Shown in pieces: positions 33,301 through 38,289 of a stretch of DNA of 64,000 bases. Source of the DNA: Antedon bifida. Lineage: Eukaryota > Echinodermata > Crinoidea > Comatulida > Antedonidae. Made by a program: the position numbers and the translations under genes. The number at the start of each line of letters is the position of its first letter. Position 1 is the first letter of the stretch. Location of the stretch: positions 930,001-994,000 of the forward strand of contig OY727096.1 in NCBI GenBank assembly GCA_963402885.1, given 5' to 3'. A model generated the notes under the pieces. It did not search any database and was not told where the DNA came from. It saw nothing but the letters and a program-made list of their open reading frames with translations.

Positions 33301-35636
33301 GGTGTATCTTGCATGTGTGAAACATGCGTTCTTACACTTTTAGTTGAAGCGAAATAAAAGCGTAATGTAAAATGTAACGTAAAATAAAAAAGTACATCGA
33401 CGCAACTGTCGCTGAACTACGCTGTTATGCAAATGAGTAGAATGTTGCTAAAGGTCATCTTTTAAAGTTTACTAAAGTTTCCTAATATTTCATATCCGCC
33501 TACCACAATAACAAAGGATAATTTAAACATAAAACATGTAACAAACCGGTGCATGCATATCTCCTGCGTTCCGTGTTAAACTTAACAATTTACAAGGATT
33601 TCACACATTAGTTTGTCATGGAGTAATGAACGCTGTTGTAAAAATACCCCACTAGAATTATTAATTTTTTCTTTATACTTGGGGATTTCTTCAAAAACTG
33701 TTGTCCCATAGGGCCCAGTGTGATACATTATGTGTGTTCGTAAATTACCCCACCCCTTCCAGAATGTGGGTGTGTCATCTAGGGATGCTTGAAAGGTCCA
33801 CTATGAGGGGTAGCTGACTCATTTGAGTTACAGCGATGCTTAATCTGCCCCTGCTGAGCATTTTTTCATCTCTCTTTCTTTTAAAAATATATTTATATTG
33901 TGTTGATTTTATGCTGTACATTTAGCTTAACTTTGTCTTGTTCATTCAAGCACTCAGAAGCCATTTACAACTACAGTACTTTGATCTGTGAATAGATCAT
34001 TTTGTTAGGTTAGTTTGACACCGTGAAACACACACACACGCTGGAATGCAATCTGCATTATGTCTAATACAGGTTGATCTTATCATGCAATATCACAAAT
34101 TTGATAATTGCATTTTGTGTAATACTGTAACTTGTAAATAAATTTTAATAATTTTCATTTTAGCAGTGAGTAGGTTTAGCAAGTATAATCAATAATACAA
34201 TTTTTATAATTGCTATTTTTTGCAAAAATTCTTTTTTTATAATTACTATTAGTTTTCGATTGAGTATGTGGGTGTTATTGTGTGTATGCTATGAATAATT
34301 ATTATATTGTATTTCTATAGAAAATTTCAATGGGAATAAATTGAATAAATATACTTTTAGAATACAATTTATGACCTTTTTAAAAGTTTCATGACTTTTT
34401 CATATTGGCAAGTTTTAATATTTTTGATAAATTGAATATTAATTTATTGTGAAGCTTTAAGTACACTTTCTTAGTAAGTTGCTTAAGCTTAGTTCCCACT
34501 AGGACGCAATGCAAGGATGTAAGCGACAATACAAAGGAATTGACCAATCAAAACCAATGAATTATTCAAACTGTTTACATTCATTTGTATCTAAGTAATA
34601 TTTAAATTTTCCACATTATAATTGTTTGATTTAGTATAATTGTTCAATTTTCTTATGAATAATATTAATTTCAGAGTATAGGAAAAGTTTGATGCTCATA
34701 AATGTTGAGATGTGGAAAGGTTATACAAGGACCTATTATGCTAATACTAATTATTTTTTTCTTAATGGAACTGTAAAGCGCCCAGCGGTAATATTAATTA
34801 TACACATTAACCGCATTTCATCTGTTCTTTACATCAACAACGCTTTAAATTATCAAACTAATATGAGATTTGATAATCTGCATATTATTACTTTATTAGC
34901 AAGAATTCATAACTCAATATCCATAACTGTATCACCTTGGTTTAGTCTGCCTTTCGCATTATAAACCTTCTCATTTTTATTGGATTCAAATTACTTCATA
35001 GAAACAATTGTTTTGATTGATTTTCATAATGATTATTTCAAAAGTTCAAAGTATATTTTAACAGGGAACCAGAGTGTATGACACCCTCTAGAGTCTCATT
35101 AACAGATCTCATGAGCTCTCATAATAATAGGTTATTTCATTATTATTTATTTATTATTATTGTTATCATTATATTATTTATTCATTCTTTATACTGAATA
35201 AAAAACTTTCAGTTCTAAAAAAATTGATTTCCAAAGTAAAAAGAAAACATCAAAAATAATGATTAAAGAACACATGAAATACGGTTAATGTATTTAATTA
35301 TTATTACCGCTGGGCGTTTGAGTTCCAATTGAAAACAATAATTGGTATTACCATATGCAGCCCTATAACCTTTCCGCCCGTCAATAACCTATTTTTTCAA
35401 TTAATACTTACTTAAGTTTATTAATAATAAGCATTTAAATACTTTCTGTAAGTGAAGATTCTTAAAAAAAGCCAATTATAAAAACATTATTTTTCTATCT
35501 TTTCAGATTTCGAACAGCGTCAGTATTAAGCGTGACCTTAAGTTGCGACCACCGTGTCGTGGATGGTGCCGTAGGAGCTCAGTGGCTGCAACATTTTAAG
35601 AAGTTTCTCGAAAAACCTGAAACAATGTTGTTATAA
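263..35636 (+). CDS. DLAT: Pyruvate dehydrogenase E2 (dihydrolipoyllysine acetyltransferase), 3' part, 9 exons
   Basis: This gene encodes the mitochondrial E2 core of the pyruvate dehydrogenase complex. It moves the acetyl group from E1-loaded lipoyl-lysine to CoA. Exons are 263-367, 2463-2648, 8694-8849, 13032-13117, 15309-15449, 17370-17451, 24656-24736, 31449-31588 and 35507-35636. All junctions are GT-AG and phases match, giving 1107 nt (368 codons plus stop). Domain order is lipoyl-domain tail, Pro/Ala linker, E3/E1-binding domain, linker, and catalytic acyltransferase domain with the DHRxxDG motif. The catalytic His is present, which favours DLAT over the E3-binding protein PDHX. The start codon, mitochondrial presequence and most lipoyl sequence lie upstream of the window. 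Introns run from about 1.9 to 7.2 kb and are full of mobile elements. Exon boundaries come from reading and conservation, not transcripts. Confidence 0.95.
505..890 (-). mobile_element. Decayed LINE 3' end (RTE-like ORF2 tail)
   Basis: On the minus strand about 60 residues read [15 protein letters not shown], then [16 protein letters not shown]. This resembles the extreme C terminus of many non-LTR retrotransposon ORF2 proteins (R-LRW-GH-x-R ... KRGRPxxTW). An upstream in-frame fragment ([17 protein letters not shown]) is separated by a stop or frameshift. A T-run at about 519-537 on the + strand is the poly(A) tail. It is 5' truncated and dead. The RTE assignment is tentative. Confidence 0.6.
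1517..1666. mobile_element. MITE family 1 copy
   Basis: Near-palindromic element. The left end reads AAGCCCTGTCTACACTATCAAACT and the right end is its reverse complement (TGATAGTGTAGACAGAGCTT). The interior holds ACTACCATATT/GGCACATCACA blocks. It has no coding capacity. The family recurs more than 15 times in this window (see findings). Confidence 0.85.
2150..2355. mobile_element. Foldback repeat (TTTGCGGTAC... family)
   Basis: The left arm contains TTTGCGGTAC, TCTGAAAAGAACT and TTTCTCGACGTT. The right arm carries the inverted counterparts AACGTTGAGAAA, AAGAACT and GTGTACAGCAAA. The spacer contains TTGATTGTCCTCAGGGGTGAGAAT. Half copies occur at 13144-13245 and 31865-31968. No ORF; a non-autonomous terminal-inverted-repeat element is the simplest reading. 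Confidence 0.6.
2463..2648 (+). CDS. DLAT: DLAT exon: Pro/Ala linker and start of the subunit-binding domain
   Basis: Sixty-two codons. The first about 45 residues are a flexible linker very rich in Pro and Ala, with CCA/CCG runs that are slippage-prone and could vary in length between individuals. The motif [17 protein letters not shown] then opens the peripheral-subunit-binding domain that docks E1/E3. The opposite strand is open by chance because of the CCA repeat (reads Gly-rich) and is not a gene. Confidence 0.95.
2671..2927 (+). repeat. Tandem duplication of a half-MITE plus flank, cut by the DIRS element
   Basis: A unit of about 121-124 bp starts CCATTCAAAAAGGTGTAATT and runs into the left half of MITE family 1 (GAGCTCTGTCTACACTATCAAACTAG ... 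ATGACATCATCGTTT). Two full units are seen. A third begins at about 2916 and is interrupted at GGTGTA by the DIRS element. The intact copies therefore preserve the empty insertion site. Confidence 0.85.
2949..3106 (+). repeat. DIRS left inverted terminal repeat
   Basis: It begins GCTTACCTGGATAAACCAAC and ends CACCATCATCATTTC. By eye it is identical over 158 bp to the reverse complement of 8132-8289. The outermost 21 bp (2928-2948, GTGTAGTCTATTTCG...) differ from the outer tip of the right end, as in DIRS1, where the tips are instead matched by the internal complementary region. Confidence 0.93.
3107..3685 (+). other. DIRS 5' internal non-coding segment
   Basis: No ORF. It contains repeated GGCCTAGGCCTA-type stretches (3350-3570) and lies between the left repeat and the first coding-like block. 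It may be the element's leader; nothing more can be read. Confidence 0.4.
3686..4110 (+). pseudogene. DIRS Gag-like fragment, copy 1
   Basis: An open stretch reads [20 protein letters not shown], then [21 protein letters not shown] before a stop. A second frame continues [14 protein letters not shown]. The same block recurs at about 5630-5890. Its position before the reverse transcriptase and its Pro-rich, charged content suggest the Gag-like ORF of DIRS elements. That identity is inferred from position only. Confidence 0.5.
4059..4740 (+). pseudogene. DIRS reverse transcriptase fragment, copy 1
   Basis: The catalytic YLDDWL motif is at about 4338-4356. It is followed in another frame by [21 protein letters not shown], the usual segment after the catalytic box in DIRS enzymes. 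Further on, [20 protein letters not shown] (4535-4600) matches the thumb/connection. Stops and frame changes are present. The frame shift directly after YLDDWL is shared with copy 2. Confidence 0.75.
4741..5234 (+). other. Unassigned segment between the two RT copies
   Basis: GC-rich sequence without homology to the second copy. It has a short Arg/Gly-rich reading at 4820-4900 and [20 protein letters not shown] near 5180-5240. Segments of this kind precede the RT in DIRS elements, but the frame is broken. Confidence 0.35.
5235..5640 (+). pseudogene. DIRS reverse transcriptase fragment, copy 2
   Basis: A near-repeat of 4059-4435, including YLDDWL at about 5534-5551 and [15 protein letters not shown] in the shifted frame. 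The same one-base frame break after the catalytic box occurs in copy 1. The segment then joins abruptly to a second copy of the Gag-like block instead of continuing as RT. Confidence 0.75.
5630..5892 (+). pseudogene. DIRS Gag-like fragment, copy 2
   Basis: Repeat of 3690-3985 ([27 protein letters not shown]). It is placed after RT copy 2, out of normal order, then runs at about 5893 into the post-catalytic RT segment CLLPTQNP. The order Gag, RT, RT', Gag', RT'' shows internal rearrangement. Confidence 0.6.
5893..6160 (+). pseudogene. DIRS RT thumb region, copy 2
   Basis: Repeat of about 4450-4705, with [20 protein letters not shown] again readable. It leads continuously into the RNase H region, so this is the copy in the ancestral position. 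Confidence 0.65.
6161..6870 (+). pseudogene. DIRS RNase H domain remnant
   Basis: Motifs in order: [16 protein letters not shown] (6273-6320), [19 protein letters not shown] with one substitution-like break, NTTVVAHIN (6458-6488), a split histidine region, NVEADTLS (6594-6618), then HIDLFATSG (6698-6724). These are the DIRS RNase H signatures (TDAS..GWG, FEL.A....L, N..AD.LSR, DLFA). At least two frame shifts separate them. Confidence 0.8.
6871..7600 (+). pseudogene. DIRS tyrosine recombinase remnant
   Basis: [21 protein letters not shown] (7065-7130), KHYFKWC (7135-7155) and [12 protein letters not shown] followed by [17 protein letters not shown] (7205-7290) match the N-terminal SAM-like domain and first helices of DIRS recombinases. 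Fragments of the catalytic half continue to about 7560. The catalytic Arg-His-x-x-Arg-Tyr set cannot be read in one frame. The enzyme would have integrated a circular DNA intermediate. Confidence 0.75.
7601..7998 (+). other. DIRS 3' internal segment
   Basis: A degenerate stretch between the recombinase remnant and the internal complementary region. It probably contains the decayed end of the recombinase ([16 protein letters not shown], 7647-7695). Short open readings beyond that have no recognisable homology. Confidence 0.4.
7999..8096 (+). repeat. DIRS internal complementary region
   Basis: Positions 7999-8046 are the reverse complement of the left tip (2928-2975). Positions 8042-8096 are the reverse complement of the right tip (about 8274-8328). 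The two halves overlap at TACAC. In DIRS1 replication models this region templates joining of the two ends into a circle, so its presence with the terminal repeats is diagnostic for the group. Confidence 0.92.
8132..8289 (-). repeat. DIRS right inverted terminal repeat
   Basis: Reverse complement of 2949-3106, identical over 158 bp as read. The outer tip 8290-8328 (GGCACTCATAG ... TTTGTGTA) is unique to this end and is copied in the internal complementary region. Confidence 0.93.
8694..8849 (+). CDS. DLAT: DLAT exon: rest of subunit-binding domain and second linker
   Basis: Fifty-two codons. [16 protein letters not shown] completes the peripheral-subunit-binding domain. A Pro/Thr/Ala linker follows, then [11 protein letters not shown], the entry into the catalytic domain. 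The acceptor is tgtag at 8689-8693 and the donor GTAACT begins at 8850. The exon lies about 365 bp after the right end of the intronic DIRS element. Confidence 0.95.
9431..9704 (+). repeat. Minisatellite, 36-44 bp unit, about 7 copies
   Basis: The unit is TTTGTTTGTTTGTTTGC followed by TATATTTTTATATCTCCACATCA, with an optional extra TTCA. Copies are nearly identical except the last. Because most unit lengths are not multiples of three, all three forward frames stay open, producing fake cysteine/isoleucine-rich ORFs. Confidence 0.95.
9800..10152. mobile_element. MITE with TATACCTGCCAAC terminal repeats
   Basis: The left end reads TATACCTGCCAACCTTTTCAG and the right end GAGAGTTGGTAGATATA, its approximate reverse complement. 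GCGTGAGAC and GCGTGAGAG occur just inside each end. The length is about 350 bp and there is no ORF. TATAT occurs just outside each end and may be the target duplication. Confidence 0.65.
10153..12229 (+). other. Intron sequence
   Basis: AT-rich intronic DNA. The only structure seen is a short tandem of TCACTCTCATCCATTTGG (18-bp steps) at about 11537-11590. Open frames of 69-90 codons across it are low-complexity and not credible genes. Confidence 0.5.
12230..12361. mobile_element. MITE family 1 copy
   Basis: Both ends are intact: AAAGCTCTGTCTACATTATC left, GATAGTGTAGACAGAGCTTT right. The interior carries the typical GTGATGTGCCCAAATATGG and ATGACATCATCATG. At 132 bp it is one of the most compact full copies. 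Confidence 0.9.
13032..13117 (+). CDS. DLAT: DLAT exon: first catalytic-domain helix
   Basis: Eighty-six nt ending two bases into a codon. It encodes [19 protein letters not shown], the typical opening of the E2 acyltransferase fold, then VDVEMDNVL. The donor GTAAGT is at 13118. Confidence 0.95.
13144..13245. mobile_element. Half copy of the TTTGCGGTAC foldback repeat
   Basis: Matches the left arm and spacer of 2150-2355: GTTTGCGGTACACC, TTAGTTCTGAAA, TTTCTCAACGTTTCGATC and GTCCTCAGGAGTGAGAAT. The right arm is missing. It starts only about 25 bp after the DLAT donor at 13118. Confidence 0.6.
13473..13640. mobile_element. MITE family 1 copy, degenerate right end
   Basis: The left end is AAAGCTCTGTCTACACTATC. 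The centre holds a duplicated ATATGCCCAAATATG block. The right end AAAGTTTGATATAGTGTAGA has diverged and is followed by a second GTAGATATAGTG. Confidence 0.8.
14015..14275 (+). repeat. Tandem duplication including half-MITE
   Basis: The segment ATTCATCATGGGTTC, CATTACAATAATGTCATTGATTG, CTCTGTCTACCCTATCAAACT and CCCAAATATGG occurs twice, about 120-145 bp apart. Each copy carries only the left part of MITE family 1. The shared change CTACCC for CTACAC shows that the MITE was fixed before the duplication. Confidence 0.8.
14726..14849 (+). repeat. Tandem duplication of half-MITE plus flank
   Basis: The unit TATTCATATTCTTGCTTTCTAAAGCTCTG ... GATATGACATCATCGTGG is about 101 bp and is followed directly by a second copy of the flank that leads into the complete MITE at 14850. 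Confidence 0.8.
14850..14992. mobile_element. MITE family 1 copy
   Basis: Complete copy: AAAGCTCTGTCTACACTATC to GATAGTGTAGACAGGGCTTA. A small deletion lies next to the GTTTGACAA block in the left arm. Confidence 0.9.
15309..15449 (+). CDS. DLAT: DLAT exon: catalytic core, substrate-channel segment
   Basis: One hundred forty-one nt beginning with the last base of a Lys codon and ending two bases into a codon. [14 protein letters not shown] and [14 protein letters not shown] are near-universal in animal DLAT. Acceptor tttgcag ends at 15308; donor GTAAGT starts at 15450. Confidence 0.96.
15450..17157 (+). other. Intron sequence with a GTCCAAATTTAGCC duplication
   Basis: AT-rich intronic DNA. 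Around 16333-16445 the phrase GTCCAAATTTAGCCTAAATTA followed by GGTGGGATTATA appears twice about 85-90 bp apart, a small tandem duplication. Nothing else is recognised. Confidence 0.5.
17158..17331 (+). repeat. Tandem repeat just upstream of a DLAT acceptor
   Basis: A unit of about 80-85 bp, ACCTACATTATCTATGCTAAATTC then ACATTATTTCATGTCT and TTGTTGGGTTTCTTGG, occurs twice. A third start (ACCTACATTCAG) lies about 45 bp before exon 17370-17451. Confidence 0.8.
17370..17451 (+). CDS. DLAT: DLAT exon: [15 protein letters not shown] segment
   Basis: Eighty-two nt. It encodes the conserved strand and loop [20 protein letters not shown], which helps form the CoA/lipoyl tunnel. The exon is preceded by a tandem duplication at about 17158-17325 that reaches to within about 45 bp of the acceptor. 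Confidence 0.95.
17495..17560 (+). repeat. 19-bp direct repeats
   Basis: GTGAAATTCACTGAGGGAAGA-type units occur three times in a row, ending in CTCTTCCCTGG. AATTCACT/AGTGAAATT makes the repeat locally self-complementary. It produces a small open frame that is not a gene. Confidence 0.7.
17640..17905 (+). repeat. Tandem duplication of about 115-120 bp
   Basis: GGGAATATATCCTGGGAAA, TTGGTAAGCATTTCTTGTAAAAA, CATCTGAATAGGCTAGATC and GACCAAAAGTC recur as a second, diverged copy. A partial third (GACTGTACCTGGGGATAT) follows. Confidence 0.75.
17906..18469 (+). other. Intron sequence, nothing recognised
   Basis: AT-rich with no ORF, RNA-like motif or repeat seen by eye. Confidence 0.4.
18475..18820 (-). 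mobile_element. Composite SINE-like element: tRNA-like head, 5S-rRNA-like segment
   Basis: Read on the minus strand, TGGCGCAGTGTGTTCGATGC (18803-18784) resembles a pol III A box region and GGATGTTCGAGTAC (18765-18752) a B box. About 80 bp later, GCTTGGATGGGACAACATCTGGG then AATATCGGGTGCTGTA (18660-18615) matches the 3' half of 5S rRNA (ACTTGGATGGGAGACC..CTGGGAATACCGGGTGCTGTA). The tail to 18475 is unrelated. It is too diverged for a functional RNA. A 65-codon minus-strand frame here is incidental. Confidence 0.6.
19285..19380. mobile_element. MITE family 3, half copy
   Basis: TTTAAAGATGTATTATCCTCC, then AAAACTTGAAAAATGA and ACTTTGAATAGGCCATTTTG correspond to one arm of the element at 23245-23560. 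Confidence 0.6.
19468..19587. mobile_element. MITE family 1 copy
   Basis: Complete, 120 bp, with a shortened centre (ATGACATCACATTTTTTTG lacking the ATCATG spacer). Ends are TAAAGCTCTGTCTACACTATC and GATAGGGTAGACAAGGCTTA. Confidence 0.9.
19588..23244 (+). other. Long intron sequence with small tandem duplications
   Basis: Two local duplications are visible. TTGATTTATTTCCGGAAGTT with TTTTCAGATTAAAAATAAA occurs twice at 20189-20272. ATAGGAAGATCTTCTGATGAAC with AAAAGCTTTGTTTATTTTGA occurs twice at 20538-20644. Several frames of 60-103 codons (for example at 21119-21719) are AT-rich, lack conserved features and are not called as genes. Confidence 0.5.
23245..23560. mobile_element. MITE family 3 copy
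   Basis: The left end is CTTAAAGATGTATTGTCCCC and the right end GGGGGACAATACATCTTTAAG, inverted repeats of about 20 bp. TTGAATATGCAATTTTAAT and ATTTATCCACTTTGACC lie inside the left arm, CTATTCAAAGTGTGATT in the right. It is about 315 bp with no ORF. Related copies are at 45320-45545 and 54865-55110. Confidence 0.8.
23561..24417 (+). other. Intron sequence with possible SINE debris
   Basis: TTGGTGCAGCTGGTAAAGTTCC (about 24049) and TGAGGATTGAAG (about 24082) faintly resemble pol III A and B boxes. AATTTTAAATATCTTGTGTTCTCTTGG-type text is repeated near 24095 and 24306. Support is weak; nothing else is seen. Confidence 0.3.
24418..24575. mobile_element. MITE family 1 copy
   Basis: Complete, with ends AAAGCTCTGTCTACACTATC and GATAGTGTAGACAAGGCTTA, about 80 bp upstream of the DLAT exon at 24656. 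Confidence 0.9.
24656..24736 (+). CDS. DLAT: DLAT exon: [13 protein letters not shown] segment
   Basis: Twenty-seven codons, phase 0 on both sides. It encodes [19 protein letters not shown] and then MPQEFQ, a conserved helix just before the [10 protein letters not shown] strand. Its length is a multiple of three, so skipping would keep the frame but delete a core helix. Confidence 0.95.
24872..25029. mobile_element. MITE family 1 copy, highly symmetrical
   Basis: Nearly perfect palindrome: ACTATCAAACTAGTTTGAC, CCCAAATATGGTAGTAATATG and ATCATCATATCCATATATGG, then the mirror half. The outer CTCTGTCTAC end is eroded on the left. Confidence 0.85.
25375..25862 (+). repeat. Dispersed duplication of about 120 bp
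   Basis: GACATTCACCAGTTATATAACT, CAGTCCAGATTTTAATAATTGAATATTGCAAAC and CAAAGAATAACAAATC occur at about 25420-25511 and again at 25741-25859. The copies are about 340 bp apart in the same orientation, separated by unrelated AT-rich DNA. Confidence 0.75.
26171..26320. mobile_element. MITE family 1 copy, right end lost
   Basis: Starts TTAAGCCCTGTCTACACTATC. The right arm stops at TTTTTGTCAAACTAGTTTGA without the GTGTAGACAGAGC tip. Confidence 0.85.
26485..26800. repeat. Probable interspersed repeat beginning with (ATT)n
   Basis: TATTATTATTATTACTTGTATAGCGCACATTTATACAA and GCGGCGCTTCACATCAATCGG resemble the 3' ends of retroelements common in marine invertebrates. Text to about 26790 (CTGCTACGGCAAACGAATGG) continues without an ORF. 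This is called on composition only. Confidence 0.35.
27378..27487. mobile_element. MITE family 1 copy, shortened
   Basis: ACTGTCTACACTATCAAACTTTATGTG to TTTTTTTGTCAAACTAGTTT. The right tip is missing. A 133-codon frame running through it is spurious. Confidence 0.8.
28381..28521. mobile_element. MITE family 1 copy flanked by TTAA
   Basis: Complete copy. Both edges read TTAA (GTTAAGCTCTG ... CAGAGCTTAAG), which would fit a TTAA or TA target duplication. The right arm has GATAGTGGAGACAGAGC. Confidence 0.9.
28746..28806 (+). repeat. 18-bp tandem repeat
   Basis: TTTCCCACACTTTGGGAT repeats about three and a half times (one unit TAATTTGGGAT). Each unit contains the inverted pair CCCA/TGGG, so both strands stay open across the array. 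Confidence 0.85.
29204..29332. mobile_element. MITE family 2 copy, diverged
   Basis: AAGCTTGGTTACCACTTGACCGC at the left and TTGACCAATGACAA / TTGTGATTGGTCAATTCACTT in the middle. The right end GTTACGTCC is eroded. Family 2 is described in the findings. Confidence 0.7.
29815..29893 (+). repeat. Short tandem duplication
   Basis: ATTGATACATAAATACACC and AGATTATATAAATTATATAATAAATACAA appear twice in succession, about 53 bp apart. Confidence 0.7.
29990..30275. repeat. GGGATTTTGTCCCACTTAA repeats
   Basis: TTTGTCCCACTTAAGCGGGATTT and GGATTTTGTCCCACTTAACCAGGATTT are tandem copies about 55 bp apart. AGTGGGATTTCATATTATTTC (30109) has its inverted partner around 30185-30205 (AATCCCACTACTACGATAATATGAAAT). 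A decaying inverted-repeat element is likely. Confidence 0.5.
30478..30516 (+). mobile_element. Solo DIRS end-like sequence
   Basis: TAGTTTATTTCTTGCCTAGC followed by TTACCTGGATAAATTGAC matches the left tip of the DIRS element (TAGTCTATTTCGTGCCTAGC, TTACCTGGATAAACCAAC) at all but about five positions. No further DIRS sequence follows. Confidence 0.6.
30517..31448 (+). other. Intron sequence, nothing recognised
   Basis: AT-rich intron up to the acceptor TTTTTTAG at 31441-31448. The 66-codon frame at 30938 has no recognisable feature. Confidence 0.4.
31449..31588 (+). CDS. DLAT: DLAT exon: [13 protein letters not shown] and [12 protein letters not shown]
   Basis: One hundred forty nt. The signatures [13 protein letters not shown] and [17 protein letters not shown] are classic E2 catalytic-domain motifs. 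The region [15 protein letters not shown] is the variable surface loop. Donor GTAAGG begins at 31589. Confidence 0.96.
31865..31968. mobile_element. Half copy of the TTTGCGGTAC foldback repeat, inverted
   Basis: GTTCTCACTTCTGAGGACAATCAAAGTATATTGAT, ATCGAGAAAC and GTGGTGTACTGCAAACTT are the reverse complement of the left half of 2150-2355. Confidence 0.6.
32415..32595 (+). mobile_element. tRNA-derived SINE with a tandemly amplified B box
   Basis: TAGCTTGGTGGTTAACGTGC (32431-32450) fits a pol III A box and GGTTCAATCC (32465-32474) a B box at normal spacing. The 24-bp segment CCAGGGTTCAATCCTGACCTAGTG is then repeated five to six times to 32590, each unit carrying another B-box-like motif. No tRNA fold is complete, so this is a SINE remnant, not a tRNA gene. 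Confidence 0.75.
32596..34486 (+). other. Intron sequence
   Basis: AT-rich, with a short CA run at 34029-34038. Minus-strand frames of 64-79 codons (31933-32977) have no conserved features. TGACACAAGTGAGTGACATG / TGACACAATAGTCAGTGGGTGACATG (32786-32872) is a weak local repeat. Confidence 0.4.
34487..34566. mobile_element. MITE family 2, left half
   Basis: AAGCTTAGTTCCCACTAGGACGCAATGCAAGGATGTAAGC with TTGACCAATCAAAACCAATG. The right arm is missing. Confidence 0.75.
34567..35506 (+). other. Intron sequence before the last DLAT exon
   Basis: AT-rich with ATT-rich low-complexity text at 35126-35190. The 91-codon frame at 34689-34964 has no recognisable homology. Nothing else supported. Confidence 0.4.
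35507..35636 (+). CDS. DLAT: DLAT last coding exon: catalytic DHRVVDG and stop
   Basis: One hundred thirty nt ending at TAA 35634-35636. It contains [16 protein letters not shown], whose His and Asp form the acetyltransfer active site, and ends KPETMLL, the usual hydrophobic DLAT C terminus. The 3'UTR follows. No poly(A) signal is obvious in the next few hundred bases; AATAAA near 36630 is one possibility. Confidence 0.96.
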
Positions 35637-35846
35637 AAAGATAGACATGTTGGATGTGGTCATGCATCAACTACTTTAGATGTTTGAAATATTATTAATA
35701 GCTCTAATTACTGTACAGATACATTTATCCGTATATGGCTTATTATCTATATCCATATATGGCATAGTATTCTCCTTCAAAATCATTTGTTTACACCCTT
35801 TTATTGGTAAGCGATTTCCTGAAGAAGGGAATTAAATAGAAATCCA

Positions 35847-35965
35847 TCAAGCTTGGTTCCCACTAGGACACATAGCAAAGGACGTACATGCAACGCACGC
35901 AAGTAATTTGACACGATGGACAATCGGATAGTGATTGACTCGCTTGTGTCACATGCATCCTTTTG
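35847..35965. mobile_element. MITE family 2 copy, diverged, in DLAT 3' flank
   Basis: AAGCTTGGTTCCCACTAGGACAC ... GCAACGCACGCAAGTAATTTGAC, then the decayed mirror half ACTCGCTTGTGTCACATGC. If the DLAT transcript extends this far, the element lies in its 3'UTR. Confidence 0.75.
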
Positions 35966-36309
35966 TTGGAGTGCTGTACATCACACTCACATCACAGTTT
36001 TAGTAATCATGATGATATTGCATCAAGTACCCCACCCCAAGTACCCCACCCTCTCCTCTCTCTCTCTCCCTCACCCAAAGCCCTTCATTTCATATCCTGG
36101 AACCATCACTTATACAAACATACTTATTTTTAGGGATAAACCTATTATTATAACCCGGAACAGATTTATATTATATATAGCAATTAATTTAATAATTTAT
36201 ATATTTGTTTATATATATTAATGTATATAACATGTTAACATATTATTTACATTATAACATTTTTTTCTTTTATTTTATCCCATGTTCCAAGAGAAATGAA
36301 AACTGATAT

Positions 36310-36376
36310 CACATTGTGACTTGGTGGTTATAGTGCTTGGCTACCAATCCAAGTGTCCTGGGTTCAAGTCCTGTAA
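36310..36376 (+). mobile_element. tRNA-derived SINE fragment
   Basis: TGACTTGGTGGTTATAGTGC (36317-36336) and GGGTTCAAGTCC (36360-36371) are A- and B-box-like at tRNA spacing. The acceptor stem cannot pair, so a functional tRNA is not supported. Confidence 0.6.
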
Positions 36377-38155
36377 TTTTTTCGAAGAACAAATTACAAC
36401 TCCTCAATTTTATACCTTTATGGTCAGTAGAAGGGATAAAGCGGGTCCAAAATGGTCGTTATTATAGTTGACAGTGGAGCAGCTTCCTGTATACCATCGT
36501 AGTATTGGATCATTTCATTGGTCAAATGACGCGTTTACGACGCGCCATCACGTGTCGTTTTAAAATTAAAGAATTAAGTTAAATGGTGTGTTTTAAATAC
36601 AAATCGATTGAAGAGCAGAATGCTTTGCAAAATAAATTTATAAATTATATTTGTTTCCATGCTATTTTTGGTTCGCGATTTGTGTTAATTTGGAGTTTTT
36701 GTAATTAAGTCGGTTCTTTAATAATTAAGTATACAGGCATCCTGATCTAGTTTATTAATATTTTTTTTCAATTGATTGTTTTAATATTTTTGGATTCAAA
36801 TTAATATCATTGAATGGTGATTTAACAGAATTAATTTTAACAAAACCGAATTTAACAATGAGACGACCAAATTACACCACAAAATATTGTTTTGTGTTTA
36901 TGGTGTCCATCCGTAACTATTATCAAGCTTTTGAAACAGGTGACGCGCGCGACTAATGTGCGACGAGCGACCGAGCGTGTAATTTGCAGTGCGCATGCGG
37001 ATACAAGCAAAGCAGTGTGTACTATATGTTGAGGCAACGCTATTTGGCGGAGGTATATAACCTCCATGCCTGGAGGGAGGCAACGTGTGGCCGCTGTTTC
37101 TGTTTCGACTTTTTCGTCGAAATCTCAATATTGTTATTTTATTGGTACATCGAAATCTCTCCATCCGACACTACATCTTAACCTTAGGAACATCGTGTTA
37201 CCAGGGAGTTGTACAACTTTCTGGTGTTACTGCACCTGTGTATCAAGTGTAATGCAACAAATGTTATTAAAGCTATTCAATGACGTCATAATACTTTTGA
37301 CCAATCAAAATGATGTATATCAATGACATTTTAACTAAACCGTAGTTGACATTTTTTCAACATACTCTTAGTGTCAGCTGTAATGTACCGTCTATGTTAT
37401 GATAGACGAATACATACATGTATACTTCATCCCATTCTTTAGATCAGTGACACTAAGCGATGAGCTAAATTATTATTAAGACAGTTCGCCGGATGTCATT
37501 TGTACCGCCATGGTTAGACTGACCTACTAAGTTGCAAGGTGTTGGGTTAGCATCTAAATCAAGCCGTCTGCTTTCATCTGTATCGCTAAATTGCCGCGCC
37601 AGAACATCGAGTGTTAATATTCAAAGGTAAATTAGTGTTAAATGAGTGACTCGCGAGTGAAATTAATCGAGCGTGTTGCGCGTGACATGCATTCGATTAC
37701 GTAATCCAACAAAATTGAACTTTTATAAAACGTGGATGGATTACGATTTGACGTCATGTGTTTTCATTTGAAGGATGTTGTAGCCTACGTATGAGGCCAC
37801 TTAAGAGGCAGACCCTGACCGGAGGAACTGCCTTTGACGACATGGTGTGGGTAGAGGGAAGTAGGCTAGGTTTCTATCGTTTAGCATTCACTTAATTTAT
37901 TTCGTCTTTTCAATCAAAATACAAACTATTAAATGGTCACCAACAAATAAAAAACACTTTAGGAGGTAGAAGGGAGTCCAAAAGTGAAACGAAACGCTAT
38001 CGATTTATAAACTACATTAGTTGATAACTGAAACTGTTTAAATTACAATTATTTATGGCAATATGAACATTTATTTACATTTATGTAATTTTGGTCGTGC
38101 AATATATTCCTAAAGAATTCTCAGTCACTTTTTAGGGTCACTAAACTTACTGACG
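36377..38155 (+). other. Intergenic region between DLAT and the LINE
   Basis: No gene recognised. A CpG-rich patch at 36938-37010 (GACGCGCGCGACTAATGTGCGACGAGC) contrasts with the AT-rich surroundings. TGACGTCA palindromes are at 37281 and 37749. Frames of 65-88 codons at 36852-37326 overlap one another on both strands and look incidental. Confidence 0.4.
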
Positions 38156-38289
38156 ATTTAAACTTATTTTTAAAATTTTTTTTTTTTTATTTATTACGGT
38201 ATATATAAAATTACAAAAACAATAGCACATAGCTAATAACGTTTGTATTACAATAAAAAAAATTGAAATGAAATCTATAAAAACTACAA

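Noticed and set aside
36310..36376. tRNA gene
   Set aside because: A- and B-box-like motifs are present but no acceptor stem or clean cloverleaf; a SINE fragment is more likely.
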